64,000 nt of DNA from JAWLAT01 sp041395325 (GTDB taxonomy: Bacteria > Pseudomonadota > Gammaproteobacteria > Xanthomonadales > SZUA-5), in NCBI GenBank assembly GCA_041395325.1, contig JAWLAT010000005.1:186001-250000 (forward strand), in the 5' to 3' direction. Below are positions 52,647-61,861 of the stretch, in pieces. The notes under the pieces were generated by a model, which saw only the letters and a program-made list of their open reading frames with translations, was not told where the DNA came from and searched no databases. The translations under genes were made by a program, and so were the position numbers. How positions within the stretch are numbered: the first letter of the stretch is position 1; every line of letters begins with the position of its first letter.

Positions 52647-55229
52647 ATGACGCCGGTCGAAAGGCAGGCCCGTGCCCTGGCGCTGTTCGACCAGCTGGTC
52701 GAACTGTCGGCCCCTGAGCGCGCACGGCAACTGCAGTCCTGGGACGACGAAGATGCGGCGCTGGCCACAGAGCTGCGGCGCCTGCTGGACGCTGACGCGC
52801 TGACACATCAGCCGCTGGATCGCGGCATGGCGACCGAGCGTGTCGACTCGCGCGACGAGGCCGACAGTGCCAGCTGGACCCGAGCCAGGGCCGGCTCCAG
52901 CTACGGCGGCTTTGTGCTGAGCACCTTGATCGGCCGCGGCGGGATGGGCGAAGTCTGGTTGGCCGAACGCGAGCAGGAGGGTTTCGTCCAGCGGGTGGCC
53001 CTGAAGCTGCTGCGTTCGGGGTTGGACAGTGATGATCTGCTGCGCCGTTTCCTGCAGGAACGCAGGATCCTGGCCGAACTGTCGCATCCCCACATTGCCC
53101 GCTTCATCGACGGCGGGGTCGGTCCGGACGGCCAACCCTGGTATGCGATGGACTTTGTTGAGGGTGAGCCGATCACCCAGCATGCGGCGAACCATGCCCT
53201 GTCGGTCCGCGAGCGCGTCGAACTGTTGCTGGAGGTCGCCGAGACAGTGGCCTACGCGCAATCACGGATGGTCGTGCACCGCGATCTGAAACCCTCGAAC
53301 ATCCTGGTCAGCGCGCAGGGACGCGCCCATCTGCTGGACTTCGGGATCGCCAAACTGCTGCAGCCCGAACGCGATCACCACGACACCATGACCGGGCTGA
53401 CTGCCATGTCGCCTGCCTATGCAGCGCCCGAGCAGATCCTCGACCAGCCAGTCAGTGCGGCCACCGATGTCTATGCGCTGGGCCTGCTGCTGTACGAATT
53501 GCTCACCGGTCGGCTGCCGCACGAACGCGCCGAGCTGCCGCTGACGGCCCTGGCCGCCGAGGTCACGCAGGAGCGCTTCGAGCGTCCCAGTCAGCAGCTG
53601 CGCCAGGCGACGACAATGCCCGCCGGGATCGACCGCCAGCACTTCCTGCGCGACCTGCAGAGAGACCTGGACGCCATTGTCATGATGGCCCTGCGGCCGG
53701 AACCCGCGCGCCGCTATCCGACCGCAGCGGCGCTGGCCGACGATCTGCGCCGCTGGCTGCAGGGCCGCTCGGTATTGGCTGCGGGCGACAGCGCCAGCTA
53801 CCGGCTCGGCAAGCTGCTGCGCCGCCATCGCGTCGCCGTGACGGCCGCCGCGCTGGTGCTGGTCGCTCTACTGGGCGGTCTCGGCGCCGCGCTGTGGCAG
53901 GCGCAACGCGCCGAAGCCGAGGCACAGCGGGCGTCGAAGAGCCTGGCGTTTCTGACCGGCCTGTTCCGCGGCGGAGATCCGCGTTCGGGTTTGCAGGTCG
54001 ACAGCGTCGACGAGTTGCTGGCACTGGGCGCGCAGCGCGCCGAAAAGGATCTGGGCGATGATCCGCTGCTGCAGGGCATGGTCATGCTCAGGCTGGCTGA
54101 AGTGCGCGCCAACCGGCGTGAGTTCGGTGCGGCCGAACCGTTGATCGAGCGCGCACTGTCCCTGCTCGAACCGCGCCTGGCCGATGATGATCTGCGCTTG
54201 GCCAATGCCTGGTATGTGGCTGGGATGATTCACGAAGGCGCCGCTCGCAGCGAACAGGCCGAACCGCTGTTGCGGCGGTCGGCGGCCAGCTACGCCAGCG
54301 CCGGCCTGCTGGCGGAGGAAGCCGGTGCGCTGTCGGTACTGGCCGGCAGCCTGCGGCGCACACGCGATATCCCCGCCGCATTGCAACTGCAGCGCGAAGT
54401 GCTGGGCAAGCTGGAAGCCAGCCTCGGACCGGACCACCACCAGACGGCGCTGGCGCGATCGGATCTGGCCACCTTTGCCGAAGATGCCGGCGACTACGAA
54501 CTGGCCGAATCCAGTCAGCGACAGGCACTGGCGGTATTCGAGACGCTCGGTCGCAGCGGCGATCCGGCGCGGGCGCACGGGATGTTCGTGCTCGCCGGAC
54601 TGCTGGACCGGGTGGGTCGAGCCGAGGAAGCTGGGCCCCTGTTCGAATCCAGCATTGCGCTGATGGAATCGCTCTATGGTCCGGACAGCGAGCCCGTGGC
54701 CAGCGCCCGCTTCTCGCAGGGGATCTATCTGCTCGGCCAGCAGCAACTGGCGGCCGCCGAGCAGGCCTTTCGCCGCACCGCCGAGCATTCGCAGGTCAAT
54801 CCGGTGCTGCGTGCCCACGCGCAGCGCTATCTCGGCATCGCGCTGCGCGATCAGGGCCAGCTGGTTGCGGCGATCGAGCAGCTGCAGCTGGCCGAGCAGG
54901 CCTACCGCGAGCTGGGCGGAACGGCCCTGGAATTGCAGGCCGCCCGAGCGGGTGCCGATCGCGGGCATGCGCTGGTGCTGAGCGGAGAGATCGACGCCGG
55001 CATCGAACTGCTGCGCGCGTCCCTGGCCGGGATACGACAGGTGCGCGGCGACCGTCATGCGGAGCTGATCCTGCCCGGCATTCAGCTTGGTCAGGCCCTC
55101 GCCGCACAAGGTCAGATCGCGCCGGCGAGCGCCGAACTGGAATCCGCACTGGCGCTCGCGCTCGAATTGCTGGGCACGGACCATCCACGAACCGAGGTTG
55201 CCCGGCAAGCGCTGGCCGCAGTGCGCTGA
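52647..55229 (+). CDS. Transmembrane Ser/Thr protein kinase with C-terminal TPR-like region
   Basis: This 860-residue Hanks-type kinase has a catalytic domain at about residues 90-370: IGRGGMGEVWLAE, VALKLL, VVHRDLKPSNILV, LLDFGIAKL and YAAPEQ, all intact. A transmembrane helix follows (VAVTAAALVLVALLGGLGAA, about 395-415). The last 440 residues are helical repeats resembling TPR (LMESLYGPDS, ALQLQREVLGKLEASLGPDH), placed outside the cytoplasm. The 5-bp gap to the sigma gene implies coupling. The likely role is to sense an envelope signal and phosphorylate a cytoplasmic partner, plausibly the adjacent sigma factor. Confidence 0.92.
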   Translation: MTPVERQARALALFDQLVELSAPERARQLQSWDDEDAALATELRRLLDADALTHQPLDRGMATERVDSRDEADSASWTRARAGSSYGGFVLSTLIGRGGMGEVWLAEREQEGFVQRVALKLLRSGLDSDDLLRRFLQERRILAELSHPHIARFIDGGVGPDGQPWYAMDFVEGEPITQHAANHALSVRERVELLLEVAETVAYAQSRMVVHRDLKPSNILVSAQGRAHLLDFGIAKLLQPERDHHDTMTGLTAMSPAYAAPEQILDQPVSAATDVYALGLLLYELLTGRLPHERAELPLTALAAEVTQERFERPSQQLRQATTMPAGIDRQHFLRDLQRDLDAIVMMALRPEPARRYPTAAALADDLRRWLQGRSVLAAGDSASYRLGKLLRRHRVAVTAAALVLVALLGGLGAALWQAQRAEAEAQRASKSLAFLTGLFRGGDPRSGLQVDSVDELLALGAQRAEKDLGDDPLLQGMVMLRLAEVRANRREFGAAEPLIERALSLLEPRLADDDLRLANAWYVAGMIHEGAARSEQAEPLLRRSAASYASAGLLAEEAGALSVLAGSLRRTRDIPAALQLQREVLGKLEASLGPDHHQTALARSDLATFAEDAGDYELAESSQRQALAVFETLGRSGDPARAHGMFVLAGLLDRVGRAEEAGPLFESSIALMESLYGPDSEPVASARFSQGIYLLGQQQLAAAEQAFRRTAEHSQVNPVLRAHAQRYLGIALRDQGQLVAAIEQLQLAEQAYRELGGTALELQAARAGADRGHALVLSGEIDAGIELLRASLAGIRQVRGDRHAELILPGIQLGQALAAQGQIAPASAELESALALALELLGTDHPRTEVARQALAAVR

Positions 55230-55837
55230 AGCGCCTGTAGTGGGCAACTGGCCGCTTGAGCGCCACCCGACGGCGTCACCAGCCTCCAAGGCTTCAGTCC
55301 ACGTGCTCAAGCGCGATTCGAGCGCCAGATCGGAGCTGCCACTGCCCCGTGACTCGGACAGCTCAGAGGCAAAGCGCAACCCCCTCCCGGCCTCCCCCTC
55401 CACCGCTACGCGGCGCAAGGGGAGGAGACAAGCTGCACAACTACGCTGCCACGGGCAGTCACCAAACGGAGGTCAGCGAAGCTGCCGGCGTCGATCGCCG
55501 AATACGGTCGAGTTGTTGCAGTCCGTCATGAAAAGCGGCTGAGCCGGGCTGCCACCACAAGCTCCCAGAGCAACCGAACTGGGCTACCGCCGACAAGTGG
55601 CGCACTTGGACTCCCTCACTTGCGCCGCAGGCGGAGGGGAGGGTTGGGGAGGGGTCGATCTGGGCGCAACATCGGATCCGTGAATCCGCGGCGCCACGGA
55701 TTTCCGGAATCGGACGTCGTACACATGCCGCATCGCCGCGACCTCGCCGTCTTCGTCGGGGCCGTAGCCCCTTTCTCCCGACATGAACCGGTTTTCTCTC
55801 CGATTACGTGGGGACCTCTGTGACCGGGAGAATTCTC
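55230..55837. other. 608-bp intergenic region with inverted CTCCCC/GGGGAGG elements
   Basis: No gene is supported. CCTCCCC and GGGGAGG near 55386-55427 form a 7-bp stem. A related block, CTTGCGCCGC followed by GGAGGGGAGGGTTGGGGAGG, lies near 55618-55650. Such pyrimidine/purine-rich blocks recur between genes in GC-rich gammaproteobacteria. The last 50 bp (from about 55787) are homologous to the sequence just upstream of 57826. Confidence 0.5.
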
Positions 55838-56362
55838 ATGTGGACGATCACTCGAGTACTGATATGGCCGGCGGTCGTGGCACTGGTCAGCGCTGTGCCC
55901 GAGTTGGCGAACGGCCAGGCACTCGGCACCGCCTTCACCTACCAGGGCCAGCTGACCGAGTCCGGCCAGCCCGCCACCGGTCTGTATGACTTGCCGACCT
56001 GCCTGCTTGACTCGCCCACCAATCCGCCCATCGCCTGCGCGCCGGGTTTCGCCGATGGACCGGTCGAGAATGCACTGTTCGCCCACGCTGTCGATGCCCT
56101 ACCAGTGCTCGATGCGACCGCGCTGGCAGTACCTGCAGGAACGACTTTCGCAGTATCCCGTCAGGTGATCTCAGGCGGCGGCGGTCATTCCAGCGGCGGC
56201 GTCTACACGATCAACGGAACCATCGGTCAGCCCGATGCCGATCCGCTGCAGCCTTCCAGCGGCGGCCTGTTTGCGATCACGGGAGGATTCTGGACTCGCA
56301 GCGGCCCTGCGGTGCCGCCGATCGACGCGCTGTTTGCCAACGGTTTCGAGACGCCGCCATGA
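55838..56362 (+). CDS. Short secreted protein with FE motif; paralog of 57826
   Basis: This 174-residue protein has an N-terminal signal segment (WPAVVALVSAVPELANGQA) followed by LGTAFTYQGQLTESGQPATG, a module shared with the gene at 57826. The second half (SGGGGHSSGGVYTINGTIGQ, GLFAITGGFWTRSG) is a short repeat seen in exported proteins of this group. It ends IDALFANGFETPP. GGGAGA precedes the ATG. It looks like a chimera of a truncated first module and this tail. Confidence 0.7.
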   Translation: MWTITRVLIWPAVVALVSAVPELANGQALGTAFTYQGQLTESGQPATGLYDLPTCLLDSPTNPPIACAPGFADGPVENALFAHAVDALPVLDATALAVPAGTTFAVSRQVISGGGGHSSGGVYTINGTIGQPDADPLQPSSGGLFAITGGFWTRSGPAVPPIDALFANGFETPP

Positions 56363-56482
56363 CCACTGCCAGACCTGGTCTTCGCGGCCACGGGCCCGAG
56401 CTTGCCGAACGCGACGGATCGCCATCCATCGGCTCGACCAACCTTGTGGCGGCACATTGAGCGTGGCCAAGGACACACGACC

Positions 56483-57643
56483 ATGATCATCGGCAACGAT
56501 CCAAGTTGGTGGCTGTTGATGACCAGCGCCTGCCTGCTGGCGTTCACGATTGCGGCGGCCTGGTTCCTGATCTGGAATTTTCGGCGCAGCATGGCCGCCG
56601 TCCGCACCTACCCGTTCAAGCACTTCGCCCGGCCCATGCATGTGATCGGGAGCCATTTGCTGGTGACCACGGTCCCGATTGCGACGCTGCTGACGGCGTT
56701 GGCTTTCATCCTGACGGTCTGTGTCCGCCAGGCGCCTGCACTTGCGAGCCAGCCCTGGCTCGGCCAGATCGTCCGTTGGATCGCCAGCCAGGATGATCTG
56801 CAGCGCTCGCTGGACAAGGGCATCGCGCTCGGCGATGGCACGCTGGTTGGCGTCAGTCTGGCGCTCGGCGCCAACCCCGGCAACGCCGAAGGCGCGCACA
56901 GCTATCTGATCCTGGCGCCAAATGAGGACATTCGACAACGATTGCTGGCGCACGGCGCTCCGGTCGACGGCATACCGCCACAGCCACCACCCCTGCGCGA
57001 GGCCTGGCGACGCTCGGACGAAGCACTGTTCAACGCCTTGCTGGCTGCCGGTGCCAATCCCGATCGGGCGATACACGCAGGCGACCATCTGCTGGTGAAA
57101 GCCATCCTTCGGCAGCGCGACTCGGCCCGTTGGGTGCAGCCCCTGATCGACCATGGCGCTGATCTGAACCAACGCACTGCCAACGGCATCAGCGTGCTGG
57201 ATGAAATCGTTCTCGGAGGGGCCGGTCCCGAATGGCCACAGCGCTTGCGGGCCGCCGGCGCGCGCCACGCACTGCTGCTGGATGGGGGCACGGCACTCCC
57301 GGACGATCATCCGGTGCTGCTGCATGTGCACCAGTGGCTGGAAGCCAGACGCTCAGCGGATATCGCGGTCCGCTGGGGTGGCCAGCCCAGTGCCCTGGAT
57401 CAATGGGAACTGCCCGACGCCCATCGTCAAGGGGCGGGTTACCTTGCCCTGAGCAAACCATTGCGTCGGATGGAGGGCCGCGTCGATGGTGACGAAGCAT
57501 CGGTCAGGCTGCACTTCCGCGCGCCGCTGGAGAGCCCCCAAGCCACGTTGGTGAGCCTGCGCCGGGTACGCGCCGAAGCCGCGGGCGACGTGGCAGCGGA
57601 TGTATGGCGGGTTGCTGGCTACTGGCCGGATCGCCGCCCCTGA
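56483..57643 (+). CDS. Membrane protein with ankyrin-like repeats
   Basis: This 386-residue protein has two N-terminal transmembrane helices (about 10-30, LLMTSACLLAFTIAAAWFLI, and about 55-78, HLLVTTVPIATLLTALAFIL). Ankyrin-like units then follow (GTLVGVSLALGANPG, DEALFNALLAAGANPDRA, WVQPLIDHGADLNQRTANG). The C-terminal 110 residues are unrecognised. The ATG has AAGGA upstream. Ankyrin repeats usually bind proteins; no partner is indicated. It sits between the two copies of a duplicated secreted-protein module. Confidence 0.78.
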   Translation: MIIGNDPSWWLLMTSACLLAFTIAAAWFLIWNFRRSMAAVRTYPFKHFARPMHVIGSHLLVTTVPIATLLTALAFILTVCVRQAPALASQPWLGQIVRWIASQDDLQRSLDKGIALGDGTLVGVSLALGANPGNAEGAHSYLILAPNEDIRQRLLAHGAPVDGIPPQPPPLREAWRRSDEALFNALLAAGANPDRAIHAGDHLLVKAILRQRDSARWVQPLIDHGADLNQRTANGISVLDEIVLGGAGPEWPQRLRAAGARHALLLDGGTALPDDHPVLLHVHQWLEARRSADIAVRWGGQPSALDQWELPDAHRQGAGYLALSKPLRRMEGRVDGDEASVRLHFRAPLESPQATLVSLRRVRAEAAGDVAADVWRVAGYWPDRRP

Positions 57644-57825
57644 TTGCGACATTGGGAACGGATTTCCGACGCACGGATCAGCCGCCAAGCGTTGACGGCA
57701 CACCTTGGTCGCGGGGTGCCCGAGGCCGATTGGCCGATCTGCCTGGCGCCGCCGGACCCGAGCGACGTCAATGAACCCATTCTCGCTCGAAATACGTGGG
57801 GGCTAGTGTGACCGGGAGAACTGCC

Positions 57826-59632
57826 ATGTTGACGATTCCGCGAGTACTGTTTTGGCCGGCGGTCGTGGCACTAGGCAGCGCTGTGCCCGGTCTGTCGACC
57901 GGCCAGACGCTCGGCTCCGCCTTCACCTACCAGGGCCAGCTGACCGAAGCCGGCCACCGGCCTGTATGACCTGCAAATCTGCCTGTTTGACTCGCCCACC
58001 AATCCGGTGCCCATCGCCTGTGCGCCGGACTTCGCCGAAGTGCCGGTCGAGGATGGGCTGTTCACGCTGGCGCTGGATTTCGGTGCCGCGCCCTTCGTCG
58101 GTCAGCAGCGCTTTGTCGAGCTGCGGGTTCGTCCCGGCGCCAGCGCCGGCGGCTACACGATTCTTGCGCCGCGACAACTGGTTCGCGCCACACCCGAAGC
58201 GCTGCGTGCATCCGCCGCAGCAGCAGCGCCCTGGTCAGGCCTGACCGGCGTGCCGCCCGGCTTCGCCGACGGCATCGACAACAACAGCGGTGGCACGGTC
58301 ACCAGCATCGCCGCCGGCACCGGCCTGAGCGGTGGCACCATCACTGGCAGCGGTTCGCTGTCGATTGCCAACGGCGGCGTGGGGTCTGCACAGTTGGCGC
58401 CGGGTGCGGTGGGTTTGACCCAAATTGACACCACGCAGGTACAGGCGCGTATCGGTGGCAGCTGCGGCATTGGCGAGTATGTCCGCACCATCAATCCCGA
58501 CGGCAGCATGCTCTGCGATTCGCTGCTGGCCTACCTCGGCATCAATGTCCACACGCCAGTGGATGACCCAGTCAATCTCGTGGGTCGCTCCAGCAGCATC
58601 GCCGTTGGGATCGATGGCCTGCCGGTGATCGCCTATCAGGACCAGAGCGATTCCGCTCTGAAAGTGGCCAAGTGCAGCAGTCCCGCCTGCACCGGCGTGG
58701 CGACCATCACCACCGTGGATGATCCCGACAACTTCGTTGCTTTCGCACTCGCCATCGCCATTGGCGCCGACCAGCTGCCTGTCATCAGCTACAACGACGG
58801 CACGGCCCACACACTCAAGGTCGCCAAGTGCGTGGACCCCGCCTGCGCCGGGGCGGCCATCATCACCACAGTCGACGATCCGCCCAACAACGTCGGCCAG
58901 GGCAACGACATCGCCATCGGCACCGACGGTCTGCCGGTGATCAGCTACTACGATGCCACCGCTGGCGCACTGAAGGTGGCCAAGTGCAGCAATCCGGCTT
59001 GTACCGGTGCTGCCACGATCACGACGCTGGATGACCCAATCAACGGCGTCGTGGGCGACTTCAATGCCATCGCCGTCGGCAGCGACAATCTGCCGGTCAT
59101 CAGCTACTACGATGGCGGCGCCGGGGACTTGAAGTTCGCCAAGTGCGCCAATGCCGCTTGCACCAGCACCGCCAACATCAGGACCGTGGACAACTCCTCC
59201 AACACGGTGGGCCTGTTCTCCTCGATTGCCGTTGACGGCGACAATCTGCCGATCATCAGCTACTACGACATCACCATCCGGGCACTGAAGACGGTCAGAT
59301 GCGCCACGCCATTGTGCGACGGACAGCGCAACATCGTCACCGTTGACCACTCGACCGCGGACGTTGGGGACTACACATCGATCGCTATCGGGAGCGATGG
59401 TTTCCCGGTCATCAGCTACCGCAACGGCAGCGCTGGCGCGCTCAGCGTGGCCAAGTGCGGCAATCCCACTTGCAGCATCCGCACGCCGGTCATTGTCGAT
59501 GACCCACCCAATTCGGTGGGCGTCGACACCTCCATCGCCATCGGTGCCGACGGCCTGCCGGTGATCAGCCATCGCGATACCACGAATGAAGCACTGAGGG
59601 TGACCAAGTGCGGCAACCTGGGCTGTCAATGA
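57826..59632 (+). pseudogene. Secreted seven-repeat propeller protein, frameshifted by an 8-bp deletion
   Basis: The first frame (57826-57969) encodes a signal peptide and LGSAFTYQGQLTEAG, then shifts to a stop. The rest continues in another frame from about 57959 (GLYDLQICLFDSPTNP) to 59632. The paralog at 55838 has 8 extra bases here, between two GCCA tetramers; restoring them rejoins the frames. Downstream, LRVRPGASAGGYTILAPRQ is followed by seven repeats of about 50 residues with SIAIGxDGLPVISYYD and LKVAKCxxPxC, each with a Cys pair. Seven copies suit one closed propeller. Export is lost unless the frame is restored. Confidence 0.75.
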
Positions 59633-59735
59633 GCACGAATGCCTTCAGTACAGCCGCGCCCCCCGGCCCATCCGCAGTTCGCCAACGCTCGCGCGTCACT
59701 GCCAGGAGATCCCCGCACAGCGAACTTCCGGTGAG

Positions 59736-59764
59736 TTGATCTTTGGACGTTCGTCCTGAATAAT
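59736..59764 (+). promoter_or_regulatory. Sigma-70-type promoter of the peroxiredoxin/TetR operon
   Basis: TTGATC (59736-59741) and AATAAT (59759-59764) are separated by exactly 17 bp, each one or two changes from consensus. Transcription should start near 59771, 23 bp before the ATG. Confidence 0.65.
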
Positions 59765-59781
59765 TTGGACTCTCGTCCAAA
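59742..59781 (+). promoter_or_regulatory. Two tandem TetR-type operators
   Basis: TTTGGAC-TCTC-GTCCAAA (59764-59781) is a perfect inverted repeat. A second copy, with arms TTTGGAC and GTCCTGA (59742-59759), lies 22 bp upstream, two helical turns away. One fills the promoter spacer and the other covers the start of transcription, the expected layout for autorepression by the TetR protein encoded downstream. Confidence 0.75.
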
Positions 59782-59793
59782 CAGGAGATTTCG

Positions 59794-60345
59794 ATGCGCC
59801 TGACCGCCGGTACCGTGGCCCCTGCCTTCGCCACCTCGGATCATCTGGGTCATCCGATCGAACTGAATGGTGCTCGCCAGAACGCGGTACTGCTGTCCTT
59901 CTATCGCTATGCCTCCTGCCCGATCTGCAATCTTCGGATCCACGAGCTCACCCAGGCGCAACCGGTGCTGGCCGAACTCGGACTGGCGCTGATCGCGGTC
60001 TTCCAGTCACCGGCTACGACCATCACGGACTACGTGGGCAAAAAGCCCTTGCCGTTCCCGATCATCGCGGACCCGTCGATGGCGCTCTATCGTGACTACG
60101 GGGTGGAGTCGACCTGGCGGGGCCTGTTCTCATGGAAGGTCCTCACCCGTGCCCTGAAGGCCTTCGCCAGCGGCTATGCACCGGGTCGCATCGACGGGCC
60201 GGTGGACCGGGTGCCGGCCGATTTCCTGATCGATCACCAGGGCCGGATCGCCATCGCCCACTATGGACGCGACATCGACGATCATCTGCCGCTGGCCACC
60301 ATCGAAGCCTGGCTGCGAGCGCAGCCGGCCACTCAGGCAACATGA
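59794..60345 (+). CDS. Peroxiredoxin-like AhpC/TSA-family protein
   Basis: This 183-residue thioredoxin-fold protein has the redox centre FYRYASCPICNLRIHEL (Cys42 and Cys45). The context matches peroxiredoxin-like AhpC/TSA proteins: TVAPAFATSDHLGHPIEL at the start, then FPIIADPSMALYRDYGV and DRVPADFLIDHQGRIAIAHY. The CPxC arrangement is thioredoxin-like rather than the usual single peroxidatic Cys. AGGAGA precedes the ATG. It overlaps the tetR start (ATGA) and is controlled by the promoter and operators just upstream. Confidence 0.88.
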   Translation: MRLTAGTVAPAFATSDHLGHPIELNGARQNAVLLSFYRYASCPICNLRIHELTQAQPVLAELGLALIAVFQSPATTITDYVGKKPLPFPIIADPSMALYRDYGVESTWRGLFSWKVLTRALKAFASGYAPGRIDGPVDRVPADFLIDHQGRIAIAHYGRDIDDHLPLATIEAWLRAQPATQAT

Positions 60346-60905
60346 GTTCATCCAATCGCGACTGCATCGTGACCTCGGCACTGCGGCTGTTCGCCCGTCG
60401 CGGCTACACCCGCACGTCGATCGGCGACATCGCCGACGAAGCGGGCATGCTCAAGGGCAACATCGCCTACTACTTCAAGACCAAGCCCGAGATCCTCGCC
60501 AGCGTGATCGACGAGCGCAGGCGCCGGATCATGGCGCGGCTCAATGCCGATGCCGGGGAATCGGCACCAGACGCGATCAAGCGACTGATCGTGCTGGTCG
60601 AATCCTCTGCCGACGAGATGGCCAGGACGGGCTGCCCGGTCGGCAGTCTGGCCGGTGAACTGGGCAAACACGATGAAGCGCTGCGGGCACGCGCGGCGGG
60701 CTTGCTGGTCGACATTCAGACGTGGCTTGAGCAGCAGTTCAGCCGAATACAGACGCCGCCCGCCGCCCAGGCGTCCGCGGAACACCTGCTGACCCTGATG
60801 CAGGGCTCGGCGGTACTGGCGCACGCGCATGGCGACGCCCATATCGTCCGCAAGCAGATGGCCCACGCACGTCAGTGGCTGGACGAGGTCGTGCAGGGCC
60901 CATGA
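60342..60905 (+). CDS. TetR-family transcriptional repressor
   Basis: This 187-residue protein has an N-terminal helix-turn-helix (IVTSALRLFARRGYTRTSIG, DIADEAGMLKGNIAYYFKTK) and a C-terminal ligand domain with a single GCPVGSLAGELG motif, as in the YxaF/LmrA-like subgroup. The GC of that motif could be redox- or electrophile-sensitive, but that is speculation. It is translationally coupled to the peroxiredoxin gene and very probably binds the two upstream operators. Confidence 0.9.
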   Translation: MSSSNRDCIVTSALRLFARRGYTRTSIGDIADEAGMLKGNIAYYFKTKPEILASVIDERRRRIMARLNADAGESAPDAIKRLIVLVESSADEMARTGCPVGSLAGELGKHDEALRARAAGLLVDIQTWLEQQFSRIQTPPAAQASAEHLLTLMQGSAVLAHAHGDAHIVRKQMAHARQWLDEVVQGP

Positions 60906-61169
60906 GCCCCACGTCAGGCCCGCCTCACCTCAACTGTCAGCCCGCCCAACACGCCGCCTGCGCATTGTTCCCCTGACCCACCCTCATCCCGTCGGAGCCC
61001 AGCACACGGTCGTGATCTGTCACAGTGCGTGGTGCTGGTGTGTGCGTACTGGGCTGCAGTGTGCCGCGGGGGTTGAACCCGCTCAGCGTCGCCCCTGACG
61101 CCATCCGATCCGGCATTGCCCCGCCGGTGGGGTTGTGCTCGCTGCTCTGACGGGATTACCGGCAAGCTG

Positions 61170-61625
61170 TCAGTCGTTCAGTTCAATCGACCAGTTCGCC
61201 TCCTGAATTCTGGCATCGAGTTCGCGCAAAGCTCTGGCGGCCTCATCGGCCTGCTTCTGGATGGTCGACACGGTGACGGTGCCACGGAAGCGCACCTCGG
61301 ATCGCGTCGACACCGAATGGGTGATCGTCGCCGCCTGGGCCAGATCGCGATACATCGCCTGGCGCAGTTTCAGCACATCGCGCTCGGCCAGCGCCTGAGT
61401 CAGGCTGCGACCGGCCACCTCAGCACTGGCGTTGGTCAGATTGATCCGGTGGATCAGCCGCGTCAGCTCAGCAGCCGTGGATTCAAAGGTCTCGATCAGC
61501 GCCTGCGGATCTTCAGCAGGCTGCTCGCCTTCCTGCACCTTGGCGTTGCGCAGCAGGCGGACCTTCAGCTGCTCCAGCCGCTTCTGACAATCAGCGCGCA
61601 AGGCCAATGCTTCGGCCAGTTTCAT
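61170..61625 (-). CDS. DIP1984-family protein
   Basis: This 151-residue helical protein is recognisable as the DIP1984 (septicolysin-like) family: MKLAEALALRADCQKRLEQL, VRLLRNAKVQEGEQPAEDP, INLTNASAEVAGRSLTQALA and RDVLKLRQAMYRDLAQAAT. Met at 61625 is the family's usual start; the frame extends to 61646. It is probably soluble and coiled-coil-rich. The molecular function of the family is not established. It is divergent from the last gene in the window. Confidence 0.85.
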   Translation of the reverse strand: MKLAEALALRADCQKRLEQLKVRLLRNAKVQEGEQPAEDPQALIETFESTAAELTRLIHRINLTNASAEVAGRSLTQALAERDVLKLRQAMYRDLAQAATITHSVSTRSEVRFRGTVTVSTIQKQADEAARALRELDARIQEANWSIELND

Positions 61626-61861
61626 GGTGGCTCCGTTGTGGAACATCGCCGTGGCGTTGTCCGCAGTGTGACCGATTGCTCAGGCTTGTCGCCACAGCCT
61701 GAGGCGAACAGAGCGCCCCCCGCAGCAGCGAACCTGACTCAATGTGAACAATCTTCATCAGTCTTTCAGGATTTCCGCATGATTTGACCGCGTCGCATGT
61801 CCAGTCTACGCATGAGCTCATCCCATTGGCGGCGCTGAGCGAGCATGACGAGGAATTCGGC

